Of a stretch of DNA of 64,000 nucleotides, positions 1 to 11,279 are shown in pieces. The first letter of the stretch is position 1, and each line of letters begins with the position of its first letter. The position numbers were made by a program, and so were the translations under genes. The notes under the pieces were generated by a model, which saw only the letters and a program-made list of their open reading frames with translations, ran no database searches and was not told where the DNA came from. Origin of the DNA: Saussurea involucrata (taxonomy: Eukaryota; Streptophyta; Magnoliopsida; Asterales; Asteraceae); assembly GCA_033807775.1 (NCBI GenBank), contig CM066314.1:37679501-37743500 (forward strand), read 5' to 3'.

Positions 1-1318
1 GTAGGAGGATATCTTAGGGTATTGGGGAAATTTGGTCGGGGTCGCGGTCTTGAACTCCGCCTTCATCTTGAATCGGACGTTCGAGATTTGTCGTGCAGGC
101 TCTGACTTGGATACTGCCTTCGTCTTGAACTCTGGTTTCTTTACACTCAACGACCTCTTGTCGTCAGAATACTTCCGACGAAAGGCAGCGTCGTCTTCCA
201 CCCTTATATATGCCAGGGTTCTTGCTCGGACATCTTCGAAATTCTCTGGAGGATATTTGGTTAAGTCAGTGTACAGACCCGAACTGTCATCCAGACCTCG
301 TTTATAGGCTTCGATCGCGGTCTTGATGTCGCAGTTGCGGACACTGATCATTTTTGCGTTGAACCTATTGAAATAACTCCGAAAAGATTCGCCGGTCTTC
401 TGCACGACATAATACAAGTCGCTGGTCTACTTCTCCATCTTGCGACTACTGGCGAACTGCTGGGAGAATTGGTTGACTAACTCAGCGAACGACCCGATGG
501 ATTTGGGCTTGAGGTTAATCAACCATTGGAGGGCAGGACCCGTGAGGGTCGCCCTGAAACTCTTGCACATGCAAACTTCTTGATACATATGCGGGATCGA
601 GACCGTCCACATTAACTGCTTATACTGCGCAATGTGCTCCGTTGGATCGTTATTCCCGAATACTTGGGCGTGAAAGCTGGGATGTTGTACTTCTTCGGGA
701 TGTCGACGGTCGCTATCGTGTCAACGAAGGCGACGCCTGGTACCCCGAGCGAGGCTCGACGTCGACGGGCATGGCTGCCCCTGGTAGCTTAGCGAGCAAA
801 GACATGACACGTTCATTCTGGTCTTCCAACATCTTCAACCGCTGGGCGGCGGGGTCGTTAGGATCGGAATTCACACCTGTTGGAGGATTAAATCCTGAAC
901 TAGTGCCATTTCCGTACGACGAGCCATTGGCGTCCCCATTGAAAGGGACAAAGTATGGCTGAGATCCATTGTGCATGGCTGGTGGCCTCAGATGCTGAGG
1001 AGGAATGGGCCCGAACTGGGGATTGCCAACGAACGATCCCTGTTGCTGGTTCTGCATGAATGGACCTTGCTGCTGATTCTGACCGAACGGTCCTGGTCCT
1101 GGATTCTGAACGAATGGACCCGAACCTGGATTCTGGATGAATGGTCTTGGGCCATTCTGTTGTCCAAACGATCCATTCGGATTTGGATTCCTCAGCTGCG
1201 CGATTTCTTCAGTTGCCCCTCGACTTTGCTCAGCAAGGGTATCGATCTATCGGCACGCATTTTCATGCTCCCAGTGCATCTGGGTGATAATCTGCTCTTG
1301 GTTTCCATGACCTGACAT
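1..1318 (-). pseudogene. gag: Tat-type (Ty3/gypsy) gag, 3' part beyond the window edge
   Basis: Gag of a Tat retrotransposon, the structural protein of the virus-like particle. On the minus strand translation would start at the ATG at 1318-1316. There follows an N/Q/P/G-rich tail with NGPRPF..QNPG-like repeats, a conserved stretch near 840-720 (AQRLKMLEDQNERVMSLLAK) and the retrotransposon-gag core near 610-430 (IPHMYQEVCMCKSF, ALQWLINLKPKSIGSF). The frame is broken several times: a stop replaces Gln after KMEK near 436, and the frame shifts between 655 and 715. The N-terminus resembles the pol-only unit at 59250 more than the other gag copies, so those two are probably one subfamily. Clearly a pseudogene; the left end is off the window. 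Confidence 0.88.
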
Positions 1319-1419
1319 TTCCCTGAAACAGAAAAAAGAAGAAGCTCCAAGAAATCGTTAGTAAGACGCACGTTTGTCGAAGACTTTCTCTAGATGGGGC
1401 CCCACGGTGGGCGCCAAAC

Positions 1420-2118
1420 TGTTAATGCCAAAAATCGTCCAGAAGGATAACTTAAGGTTGATTGCGGAGCTTAACAACTAAAGATAGAAATCGTTAGACA
1501 AAGCAATGCGACTAAGACAAAAAATGTAACCTCAACGAGGAAAAAACCCGCGGACGACTGTAGGGGTCGTCGCTGCACTATGGTCGCCAAACATGGGCGA
1601 TGTCCTTGTGTTCCAAGTGTCGAGAGTACAATGGTTACAATACAAATGATAGAAATAAACTACTTTTGTAAAATAACAAGTGTTTCGCGTGTAAAAATTA
1701 GTGCGTCGTGCGTAAGAACTATGTGTGTCGAGCGTTGTCTGTTCGAGGGAGAATGTTTCTTCGTTCTTGCAGTGAGCGTTCTCGAGAGTTCAGATGTCCG
1801 CAAGTGAGGCTAGAGTCTTTGTATTTATAGTCTTCATAGTTTTAAATGATCCTCATGAATGTCGGAGTAACGGTCGTAACGACTTTTGTGAGTTAATGCT
1901 TGTAATTACCCTTGTCGGTTATATCCGTTGACCATTAATGGTGTTGATCCTGCATTAAATAGAGAAATCATAACAGTTGTCATACGTTAGTCGGTCGAGG
2001 TCGTAAGGTGTCTTACGACGGTCGAGTGTTTATGATTTTATCTTGTCATAAGAAAGTATAAGAAATATGTTTTCCCTTTTTTGGTCGTGGTCGAGACTGG
2101 TAAAATTTTACCCAAACA
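1420..2118 (-). repeat. 5' LTR of the minus-strand Tat element (699 bp)
   Basis: On the minus strand the repeat runs TGTTTGGG... to ...GGCATTAACA, the termini shared by all Tat LTRs in this window. The bases at 1396-1419 form the conserved primer-site block next to the LTR (TTTGGCGCCCACCGTGGG on the minus strand). A CTATAAA-type TATA box lies near 1828. The sequence beside the LTR end (GGACGATTTTTGGC) matches the LTRs at 57583-59148, placing it in that subfamily. The right flank at 2119 is chromovirus leader; the partner LTR is off the window. Confidence 0.85.
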
Positions 2119-2723
2119 GATGCCTAGACTTAAACTAGGTTGATTTAAGCGGTGAGTTGTGAGATGGGTAGAACTCGTAAGATAAGGCGGTCTTAGAGTT
2201 AATGGTAATGCACTAATTTAGAATTTCGATTGTGGTAATGAGGATTCTTATGTGTAACTTGTTCATAATTTCAATTAGCTACTGCTATTATGAATTGGTT
2301 GTTACGTAAGCATGCTTAAATTGCTATAGTTGCGATAATTGATGAATGTGTTGGTATGTTCAGTTGTATGAATTTTATACCATGTTACTTACCTCCATCT
2401 TGAATGTATGGCAGACAATTAATGGTTAACACTCGTGGTAGGCCGGATGGCCTTGATGCTACAGTGTCCACGACCGATCAACCGAGGGTGACAGCGGCGG
2501 AGGGACCTCCACTTAATACTAACTTGTTGGGTGGTGGACCTGAACATATACCTCGACGAAACTTGGAAACGTCTGATCCTGTCTTAGAAGAGGCAACGAC
2601 TGAGACCAGAATGATGCACCGAATGATGACGGCCATGAACCGAGCCATGGCGCAACAACAAGAACAATTTCTGAAATTGTTGGAAGATCGAGACACCAAC
2701 AACCGTAGGCGTGAAACGGTTGC
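2119..2723 (+). pseudogene. gag: chromovirus leader and gag N-terminus, interrupted
   Basis: Bases 2119-2421 match, with many substitutions, the reverse complement of the leader of the other chromovirus at 51706-52040, for example the shared block TTTCAATTAGCTA. The gag frame starts at the ATG at 2422 (MVNTRG; the homologue starts MVNT). It stays open for about 100 codons, including a Met/Gln-rich stretch (MMHRMMTAMNRAMAQQQEQF), and is cut after residues RRRETV by the Tat insertion. The frame resumes at 8361. The 5-bp GTTGC at 2719-2723 is one half of the target duplication. The LTR of this chromovirus is not visible because another Tat element sits in its leader. Confidence 0.8.
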
Positions 2724-3686
2724 TGTTAATGCCAAAAATCGCACCAAAGGGACAACTTAAGGTCGACGTGGACTTAAACAACTAAAGAAAGGATCTTTCG
2801 ATGATACGTGCGATGAGGGAAAAATAAATGAGACAAAGGATTTGATGACGCAGGAAAAACCTCAATCGAGGAAAAAACCTGTGGACGACAGTGGGTGTCG
2901 TCGCTGTACTATGGTCGCCAACCAGGGGCGATGTCCTTCTGTACTGGTGTCGGTCATACAAGGGTTACAATATAGATGAAGGAAATGCTTCGAAATGTAA
3001 AGTACAAGTGTTTGAAATGTAAAAACAGTGTTTGTCGTTTGTGAATACAAAGTGTAAACTGTTGGTCGAAGGCTGATGTCGTGCGTCGAGAGCGATAACT
3101 TGAGCTGTTCTTCGAGTGTTCTTGAGCTTGAGTGTTAGTTTCTCCGAGCTTAAAAGTGCGTAATGGATAGTTCTCCAGATGATCTCTGACCGGTGACCGA
3201 TGATCTTGAAATGATGATTCGACTCTATCTTTATAGTCTTTGGGAGCTTTGATTAGCTCATTGATTGCTTCATTAACAGCTATAATGGTCGCAACGGTCT
3301 GTAACGGCTGCCGGTGTTAACATTCATAATGGCCTTCGTCCGTTACGGCTATCCTCGGGTAACAGCTTGCGTCGGATAACGGCTTGCGTCGGATATAGAT
3401 GTTGCTTCTTTAATGGCTTTGACTCCTGCATTAAACACTTAACAAAACATAACAGTCATGGTTAACGTTAGTTTTGGTCGAGGTCGCATGGCTTTATGCG
3501 ATGGTCGTGCGAGGACGGGCATCGCTATGGTCGAACGTCATAAGGAACTCTCGACTTACCTTTCACGAGGGACGACAGTCGTTCTCTGGGTCTTGGTCGG
3601 GACCTTATCTTAATCCAAGATGTATTCATGACGTGCGTCTTACCTTTTCTGGTCGTGGTCGTACGATGTGAATTTCTTCCCAAACA
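2724..3686 (-). repeat. 3' LTR of the 5.6-kb Tat element
   Basis: Read on the minus strand it starts TGTTTGGGAAGAAATTC and ends GGCATTAACA. A TATA box (CTATAAA) lies on the minus strand near 3226. The polypurine-rich tract TTTTGGGGGCAAAC adjoins it at 3687-3700. Most visible differences from the partner LTR are C/T or G/A transitions, many at CG sites, as expected from methylcytosine decay after insertion. Confidence 0.88.
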
Positions 3687-3889
3687 GTTTGCCCCCAAAA
3701 TTTGAAAGAAGGATGGCAAATTCGAGTTTAAATTTTGTCAATCAGACGTGTAGAAAGTAAAGTAAGGCTCATAAAAATTTACCTTGATCGCCTTGGAACT
3801 GGACTGGTTCGTCTTTATCTGAACGAGAAGTCGGGGTTGTGATGTCATGCTGTCGTATGATTATGCTTACCACCTGTTATTTTAGGAAT

Positions 3890-4887
3890 GTCGACGGAGC
3901 CCAGAGGTGCTATTAGAAATGAAAAAGATCTCGAGGACTTTAGAAGTCTAGCGAGGATTCCCGTGTGGATTACCATAAGCAAGGTTGGCAAGGTTCGACC
4001 GGAAATGTGCCCCGAGAGGTACGTCGTTATATACGAATACCTGTTTTAAGATGGGCTTCCACTAGCCGTATTTGCCTCTGGCCAAGGCAATTCTGTGTGA
4101 GTTTGACCTATCGTCAGGGCAACTGATGCCCCAGTTTTGGCGAGTCATTCTAGTCACCCAGCGAATTACTTCGCACTGGGAGTGGCGTATAAAGTCATGA
4201 GCGACCAATATCATCGTTATAGTTTACTTTCAAGGCTTAAAGGTGATCGTACCTTAGTTTTGAACACTGCTCTCAATGATCGTAAATGGAGGACGAAGTA
4301 TGTACTTGTGCGGACAATTATTGGATTATATCCGTAGATACTGCACAACTAGCGACGATGTCTCATACTGCGCAACTGGCGACGATGTTTTCTGCTGCCA
4401 CGTCGACCCTTTTGTCAGCCGGCAAGGGCGAGGGTGTAAAGACGAGAGAGAATGAGGGAGAGTTTATGGCGACGAACAACTTTGTGTTGTCGTCAACCCT
4501 CCTAATTGACTATGTCCTCGTCAGGGCAGAGTCACTTCCGCATCTGGGGAAATATCAGCTCTTATCTTTCAAGGAGAATTTTCGAAGAATCTCTGTTGAA
4601 GAGATTGGACTGTGTTTAACCGAACTGGCGTTCTTTGTAAGTTTTTCTTTCAAAACTTGTGTTATTGATGTTCTTTCGCTGAGCACTTAGTATGTTTCTT
4701 TTGTAATTTGCAGATGCTTCTGTTTCCTCTCATTGAATATGTGAAGGCAGAGGAAATGTTGGAGTGGAGGTCGATCGTTGAGAAGGATATATTCCTTCCT
4801 CCAACCTTAGCATTAATCTTAAGAGCCACATTCTCAGAAGGTCGAGGCGTAAGGAGTTGGAAGACCACTCCTAATATACTCGTTTGA
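3890..4887 (+). pseudogene. antisense extra gene of the Tat element, short C-terminal form
   Basis: This gene runs opposite to gag. Exon 1 begins at ATG 3892 (MSTEPRG) with the conserved LARIPVWI and QLMPQFWRV blocks, and matches 'putative gypsy type transposon' (Transposase_28-like) proteins. The frame breaks near 4050. Exon 2 and introns 1 and 2 seen in the copy at 22111-24343 are absent. The exon 3 equivalent (about 4330-4636, with LPHLGKYQLLSF) is open and ends at a GTAAGT donor. A 77-nt intron (4637-4713, ending TTTGCAG) joins in phase 0 to an open last exon of 57 codons (4714-4887) containing EKDIFLPPTLALILRA. The last exon differs from the coiled-coil ending of other copies. Function unknown. 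Confidence 0.75.
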
Positions 4888-5589
4888 TCCTTGCATCAGT
4901 TCTTCGGGATTGGCAGGGCTTCGAAGGTCGAGACTTTTGGGCAGAGCTTGTCATCAACGCTCCTCTCTAGATTTAGGATATGCTATGTCTTTTCATGTCT
5001 CGATCGTTGGTGGTCGAACCGTCGGTAGTCGAGTTCTTTTGAATGTAATCGACAGTTCTGTAAATGAAACTTTGAACTTTTGTTTTGAACTTGCGTTTTA
5101 TATATTTGGTAAATAAATACCATATCAATTATGAAATTGAATCTGGAAATCGTGCGACTAAGGCATTCATTGTAACACAATAACTGGTACGTAAGCCATA
5201 AGACTTTTAAATCGTGTGTATAAACATAAGCACATGAGAAAAAACGATGTCAAGGGTTGGTCGTTGGCTAACCAACGACCCTCCGATGCTTAAGTCAGTA
5301 GTCTCTTTGTGAAAAAATGAGAAAAAAGCGTATGAAAAAGAGTTAGGAACATACCGTTAGATTCTCTTTTTAGTGGGATATTGCCCCCTGTTGTTTATTA
5401 TCCTATTCTTTTCGGATGAAAAGATAGGTTTTAAATGACATGATGACACGACGATCCGGTGTGATATTGTCTGCGATCGACTATGTTGTCGTGCGACAGG
5501 GCACCATAGTAATCTTATCCCTGTGGAAAAGATATAAATTTAGGGATAGAAGAACGAACCTGTCAAGGGCTTGATCTTGCGACTTTAGT
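4888..5589. other. non-coding 3' spacer of the 5.6-kb Tat element
   Basis: No supported coding region. It holds the AT-rich untranslated segment common to the Tat copies here (with ATGCCTTAGTCGCACGATTT on the minus strand near 5150) and the conserved hairpin at 5259-5280. Next to gag-PR is a block near 5380-5520 also found at 21430-21600. Reverse transcriptase and integrase would normally lie here. Confidence 0.7.
5259..5280 (-). other. conserved perfect hairpin of non-autonomous Tat elements
   Basis: A 9-bp perfect stem, GGTCGTTGG / CCAACGACC, closes a 4-base loop (TTAG on the element's sense strand). The same hairpin occurs at 17877-17898 and 21653-21674, each time between Gag-PR and the 3' untranslated segment. 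Its role is unknown; RNA packaging or dimerisation is one guess. Confidence 0.7.
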
Positions 5590-7295
5590 TCATTTTCGCG
5601 GCTTTAAGGTAAACTTGTAGCACTCACGAGCAACTTTTGGCTCGCTCTTGATCTCCTGGATCCCCCATGGCGTAGGGAACTTCAACATCTGATGGTATGT
5701 CGAAGGGACGGCTTTCATGTCATGGATCCATGGTCGACCTAAGATGATGTTATAAGCTGACGCACAGTCGATGACGCTGAACTTGGTCTGCTTGTTGACT
5801 CCTCCGACATAGACGGGCAAGGTTATCTCTCCGAAGGTGCTCGTTGCTTCTCCATTGAAACTGACCAAAGTCGCCGAACGTCGGACGATTTCCGAGCGAT
5901 CGATTCCCATGGCTTTGATGGTGTTGAGAAAGATGACGTTTGTTGAGCTGCCCCCGTCGACCAAGACTCGACGAGTTAGACAGTTACCAATCGTGAGTTG
6001 AATAATCAACCCATCGTGATGTTCTGATACGAGTCGCCGAGGTCGACGTGGTCGAACACAATCTTCAGGGCTTCTAGCTCCAAATCTCTTTTGGGTCTAG
6101 ACGAGCGAGGAATAGGCCTGTCGTCGGGCGTCTGACTGGCATGACGTTTGGCTGTGGAATACGTCAGACCACATACGTCTGAACCACCGGTGATGCAATT
6201 GACGACTTTTGCATGCTCGGGGGTCGACGGCCGATGGTTATTAGCTGGAGTAGCGTCATCGTCGATGATATCCTGGAGATTTCCTTTTGGGGAGTGATAT
6301 GATAGCTCCTTCTTTAGCGCGATGCAATCATCTGTCGCGTGACCATGGTCGAAGTGGAAGTCGCACCACTTTGATTTGCCTTTCTTAGCATCGTCTAGGT
6401 CGGACTTCTTCGGCCATCGAATGGTCGCTTGTGCGGACTTAAGATTTTCGACTAAGTCCTTTGCGGGCCCTTTGAATCCGAAAGAGGATATCTTGGGATA
6501 TTGAGGAAACTTAGTTGCGGTCTTGTCGATAAACGGAGACGCTTGAAAGCCAGCTCGAGGCTCGACGTCGATTGGCGTGGCTGCCCCAGGCAATTTGGCG
6601 AGCAAGGACAGAACTCGCTCCTTCTGATCGTCTAGCATCTTCAAACGCTGAGCGATGGAGTCATTATGATCGACAGTTGCCCCTGCTTGAGAGTTAACTC
6701 CTGAACCGATGCCATTGTCATGTGACGAACCATTGGTGTCCCCAGTGAACGGGATAGAATATGGCTGCGACCCATGATGAAATTGTTGCGATCCTTGCTG
6801 GAAAGGCTGCGATCCATTGTGGAATGGCTGAGGTCCATTTTGAAACGATTAAGGTCCATTTTGAAATGGCTGCTGAAATGGCTACGACCCCTGCTGGAAA
6901 GGCTGCGACCCTTGCAACGGCTGCGACCCATTATTCATGGGTGGCGGCCTGAGATGCTGAGGGGGAATTGGTCCGAACTGGGGATTTGGGTTGAACGGCC
7001 ATGGTTGCTGATTATGCATAAACGGACCTGGATGCTGATTCTGCGCGGATGGACCCGGTCCTGCACCTGCATTCTGGACAAATGGTCTGGGACCATTCTG
7101 ATTGAATGATCCTGGAACTGGGTTATGCACGAACGGTCTAGGACCATTTTGAGGTCCAAAAGGATTTCTTAACAGCGCAATCTCCTCAGCTTCCCTACGA
7201 TTCTGCTCTGCCATTGCATTGAGTTGATTCCTGGCGACTTCGAGCTCCTGATACATCTGAGCAGCGGCTTGTTGTGAATTTCCAGGGGCTGCCAA
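5590..7295 (-). pseudogene. gag: Tat Gag-protease, gag core deleted
   Basis: The reading order on the minus strand is: N-terminus (7295; the start codon position reads TTG where other copies have ATG), a Q/N/P-rich domain with GSQPFQ-like repeats (about 6935-6761), the AQRLKMLDDQKERVLSLLAK block, a Cys/His knuckle-like segment (WCDFHFDHGHATDDC) and an aspartic protease with an intact active-site motif VDGGSS (near 5950) and the YNIILGRPWIHDMKAVPS block. The gag core (IPHMYQ..SYFNRF) is missing: the sequence jumps from ASPFID straight to TATKFPQYPK. Further damage includes a frameshift near 6010 and broken frames around 6640-6930. Not functional as Gag. Confidence 0.85.
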
Positions 7296-7397
7296 TTATC
7301 CTGCAGTAGAAAACAGAAGAAACTCCAAGAAACCGTTAGTAGAATGCACGTTCGTCGAGGATTTTCTCTAGATGAAGTCCCACGGTGGGCGCCAAAC

Positions 7398-8360
7398 TGT
7401 TAATGCCAAAAATCGCACCAAAGGGACAACTTAAGGTCGATGTGGACTTAAACAACTAAAGAAAGGATCTTTCGACGATACGTGCGACGAGGGAAAAATA
7501 AATGAGACAAAGGATTTGATGACGCAGGAAAAACCTCAATCGAGGAAAAAACCTGCGGACGACAGTGGGTGTCGTTGTTGCACTATGGTCGCCAATCAGG
7601 GGCGATGTCCTTCGGTACTGGCGTCGGTCGTACAAGGGTTACAATACAGATGAAGGAAATGCTTCGAAATGTAAAGTACAAGTGTTTGAAATGTAAAAAC
7701 AGTGTTTGTCGTGTGTGAATACAAAGTGTAAACTGTTGGTCGAAGGCTGATGTCGTGCGTCGAGAGCGATAACTTGAGCTGTTCTTCGAGTGTTCTTGAG
7801 CTTGAGTGTTAGTTTCTTCGAGCTTGAAAGTGCGTAATGGATAGTTCTCCAGATGATCTCTGCCCGGTGATCGATGATCTTGAAATGATGATTCGACTCT
7901 ATCTTTATAGTCTTTGGAAGCTTTGATTAGCTCATTGATTGCTTCATTAACAGCTATAATGGTCGCAACGGTTTGTAATGGCTGCCGGTGTTAACATTCA
8001 TAATGGCCTTCGTCCGTTACGGCTATCCTCGGGTAACAGCTTGCGTCGGATAACGGCTTGCGTCGGATATAACTGTTGCTTCTTTAATGGCTTTGACTCA
8101 TGCATTAAACACTTAACAAAACGTAACAATCATGGTTAACGTTAGTTTTGGTCGAGGTCGCATGGCTTTATGCGATGGTCGTGCGGGGACGGGCGTCGCT
8201 ATGGTCGAACGTCATAGGGAACTCTCGACTTACCTTTCACGAGGGACGACAGTCGGTCTCTGGGTCTTGGTCGGGACCTTATCTTAATCCAAGATGTATT
8301 CATGACGTGCGTCTTACCTTTTCTGGTCGTGGTCGTACGACGTGAATTTTTGTCCAAACA
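7398..8360 (-). repeat. 5' LTR of the 5.6-kb Tat element
   Basis: This is the partner of 2724-3686, with the same 963-bp length. The leader between gag and the LTR (7296-7397) holds the primer-site block GGGCGCCAAAC (plus strand) directly beside the LTR terminus. The flank 8361-8365 GTTGC completes the target duplication. Confidence 0.88.
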
Positions 8361-9142
8361 GTTGCCGAGAATATAGTAGTGGCTGGTTCCGGGGGTACCG
8401 AAAATGAGATTCCCACTGAGGGGTTGGGCACCAACGACATGAGGCAAGGAGGGAAGGTGTGTTCTTTCAAAACCTTCCTTAGTTGCCGACCGCCCGAGTT
8501 TAAGGGCACCGACGACCCAGTGGTTTGCACGAACTGGAAAAGGGAAATGGAGCAGGCGTTCCGAACTAGTGAATGTGGGGAGAACCAAAAGGCTACCTTT
8601 GGTTCCCAAATGTTGAGGGGGGCGGCCCTCACGTGGTGGAACGTTTACTCCACTTCTCTTGAGGCTTCCGTATTGGCGAAAGTGAGTTGGGTGATGTTCA
8701 AAAGAAAGTGCTGGAAGAATACTGTAATGAGAGAGCCATGGACCGGATTGAAGAGAGTTTCCGGAACTTAAAGAAGGGTAATTTGTCGGTGAAAGAGTAC
8801 AACCGACTGTTCATGGATAAACTGGGACTTGTGGGACATCTGGTCTCGAATGAGAAAGAGAAGATCAAGGCTTACATCAAGGGCCTTCCTTCGGACATGA
8901 TGACGATGGTCCGAGTATCTAAGGCCTCCACCCTTCGCGAGGCAATCGAGGAAGCCCAATTAGTTGAAGATGCGTACAGTCGAGACAGAGAGGTGAGTAA
9001 CCGAATTCCGGAAAAGAGGAAGTGAGAGGGGAGTTCAGCACCCTCCAAGAAACCGAGATCCTTCAGTAACAACTACCAAGGGGCCGACCCTAGGCACGAA
9101 GCTAGGTGGTGCCCCAAATGCCGAGGCAAGCATCATGGTCAG
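8361..9142 (+). pseudogene. gag: chromovirus gag, middle part
   Basis: This continues the gag interrupted at 2723. It encodes the conserved chromovirus Gag core: FLSCRPPEFKGTDDPVVC, MEQAFRTSECGE, QMLRGAALTWWNVYS, then after a frameshift near 8690 the EYCNERAMDRIEESFRNLKKG and IKGLPSDMM blocks. The same order is seen in the minus-strand copy at 50146-51705. A TGA near 9025 shortens the frame. The last recognisable part is CPKCRGKHHG before the CCHC knuckles, where the next Tat LTR begins. Protease, RT and RNase H of this copy are not found in the window. Confidence 0.85.
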
Positions 9143-9926
9143 TGTTTGGGCAAAATTTCACGAGTCACGACCACGACCAAGGTAAGGAAAACGCTTCTTC
9201 TCTTTTCCGTAACGAAGGTAAAATCATAGTACTTTATCTCCTGATTAAAGATAAAATCAAAAGTCTTTTGCCTCACGACACTCGACCTAGACGTCGTACG
9301 TTTCACACGACCGTCACATAGAACCATGCGACCTCGACCAACTAACGCATGACATAAACTGTTACGTTTGTTCAGGGTTTAATGTAGGAGTCAATATCAT
9401 TAATGGACAACGGCTATAACGGATGAAGATCATTAACGGCACCAAAGACGACGTCCGTTATAACAATTATCGACGCATTTAATGAGCTATTTAAAGTGCT
9501 CGAAGACTATAAATTCAGAGCTCAAATCATCAGAAGAGACACATAACAGTATCATCGAACAACACACACAGGACAATATCATCGAACAACAATCTCAAGC
9601 ACTCAAACTCTGAAGAACACTCCTTGGAAGCAAAAGAGTCATTCACGGAAGATCGCTCTCGACGCACGACCTACATACTCGACACATTGTTTTCATACAC
9701 GACATACACTTGTCTTACATTCAAAACACTTGTACTTTACATTTCGAAGTTTTCCTTCACTTGTATTGTAATCTCTGTATGATCGACACCCGAAACCAAA
9801 GGACATTGCCCCTGATTGGTGACCATAGTGCAGCGACGACTTCCACTGTCATCCACAGGTTTTTTCCTCGTTGAGGTTTTTCCTGCGTCATCAAATTCCC
9901 TGTCTCGATTATATTTTCATCTTTAT
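9143..9926 (+). repeat. Tat LTR, 3' end missing
   Basis: It starts TGTTTGGGCAAAATTTCACGAGTC, has a TATA box (CTATAAA) near 9509 and the usual 3'-side block TTTTTTCCTCGTTGAGG near 9860. Homology stops around 9926, where integrase sequence begins at once; primer site, leader, gag and most of pol are absent. The LTR differs from the one at 12258, so the two are not a normal pair. Confidence 0.8.
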
Positions 9927-10499
9927 CCAGATACCCTCAGGCGAACGGACTTGCTGAATCAAGTAATAAGACCATTATTTCTTCGATCAAGAAAAGGCTA
10001 AAAGCTGCATAAGGAAAATGGGTCGAAGAACTCCCTTCGGTCCTGTGGGCAAATCGCACGACGCCCCGCACGTCCACAGGACAAACCCCTTTCTCTCTCG
10101 TCTACGGTTGCGAAGCAGTTTTGCCGGTCGAGGTCCAGCTCCCAACTTCGAGCCATACATCCGTCGACCATAACTTGGTCGATTTAGGATACGACCTCGA
10201 TGCCCTTGAAGAGCTTAGAGAATCAGCCTTGATTAGAATGGGGTCACAGAAGCAAGCGGTCGAGCGACATTTCAATAAACACGTCAAAGTCAAAGTCTTT
10301 CAAGAAGGCGATTACGTCCTCCGTCAAGTGTTCCAAAACACTCAAGAACTCAATGCCGGCAAGCTTTCTATTAAATGGGAAGGTCCTTACCGCATCTCCT
10401 AAGTCGTTGGTAAAGGAGCCTATCGACTCCATACTCTCGAAAATCAAGAAATCCCACGCAGTTGGAATGCGACGCACTTGAAAAAGTATTTTTTCTAAA
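9927..10499 (+). pseudogene. pol: Tat integrase, C-terminal half
   Basis: Integrase inserts the cDNA into the genome. The visible part begins in the catalytic core near the third acidic residue (YPQANGLAESSNKTI, with the Glu), continues through LPSVLWANRTTPRTSTGQTPF and LPVEVQLPTSS, and ends in the C-terminal DNA-binding region (KWEGPYRIS, WNATHLKKYFF). Stops interrupt it at 10009-10011 and 10400-10402. The two upstream catalytic Asp residues are missing. As expected for Tat elements there is no chromodomain. Confidence 0.85.
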
Positions 10500-11279
10500 A
10501 TCACCTTCCTCTCATGCAACTTAATTGTTTTATCACAGGGGCACATGATTCAAATTTCATCATGAAATTTGGTTACACGATCATAAGGTTTGAGCGACCT
10601 CTCGATCTGAGTTTCTGGATTCAGAAAAATTTTGTACGTTCTAACACGTCAATAATTGAGCCTATCAATACAAGTCAAACGTATGATATTTCAATCGTTA
10701 TATTGCTATGAATGCCTAAGTCGCACGATTCTTCGCTCGTTCTACACTTAACAAAGTTATACGGTTGATATTACACGATCATAAGGTTTGAGCGACCTCT
10801 CGATCTGAGTTTCTGGATTCAGAAAAATTTTGTACGTTCTAACACGTCAATAATTGAGCCTATCAATACAAGTCAAACGTATGATATTTCAATCGTTATA
10901 TTGCTATGAATGCCTAAGTCGCACTATTCTTCGCTCGTTCTACACTTAACAAAGTTATACGGTTGATATTACATCTATCTACGACATATGTAAATCGAAA
11001 TAAAAATTCGACAAAAGGATGAAATTCATTTACGAAACGAACGATTACATAGGAGCGATCGACGGTCGAGTATACAAAATGGCTCGACCACCAACGATCG
11101 TGACACAAAAAAACATAGCATCTCCTAAATCTAGAGAGGAGCGTCCATCGTATGCTCAGTCTCGACCTTTGAGTCATCGTCATACCCGAAAACACGCTAA
11201 GAAGCTAATGCAAGGATCAAACGAGTATGTTAGGAGTTATCTGACGCCCTACGCCGCGACATTTTTAGAATGCGGCTCT
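10500..11279. other. Tat 3' untranslated segment with internal duplication
   Basis: Non-coding stretch after integrase. It carries the segment shared with 17900-18350, 21680-22090 and 62200-62650 (ATGCCTAAGTCGCA and CTCGACCACCAACGATCG). Two tandem 198-bp copies occupy 10573-10968. Confidence 0.7.
10573..10968. repeat. tandem duplication, 2 x 198 bp
   Basis: Units 10573-10770 and 10771-10968 are nearly identical by eye; one visible difference is GCACGATTC versus GCACTATTC. Both start TTACACGATCATAAGG and end GGTTGATA. The duplication lies in the 3' untranslated segment and appears recent. Confidence 0.85.

Larger units (their letters stand above)
2724..8360 (-). mobile_element. complete non-autonomous Tat element (LTR-gag/PR-antisense gene-LTR), 5.6 kb
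   Basis: Both LTRs are 963 bp (2724-3686 and 7398-8360), are very similar by eye, and are flanked by a perfect 5-bp duplication GTTGC (2719-2723 and 8361-8365). The element sits in the gag of a chromovirus. Its interior has a leader, a damaged Gag-protease region, a spacer with a hairpin and, on the opposite strand to gag, an extra gene. No reverse transcriptase, RNase H or integrase is present. This is the structure called TR-GAG, a terminal-repeat retrotransposon with a gag domain. It must have moved with enzymes made by another element. Confidence 0.9.
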
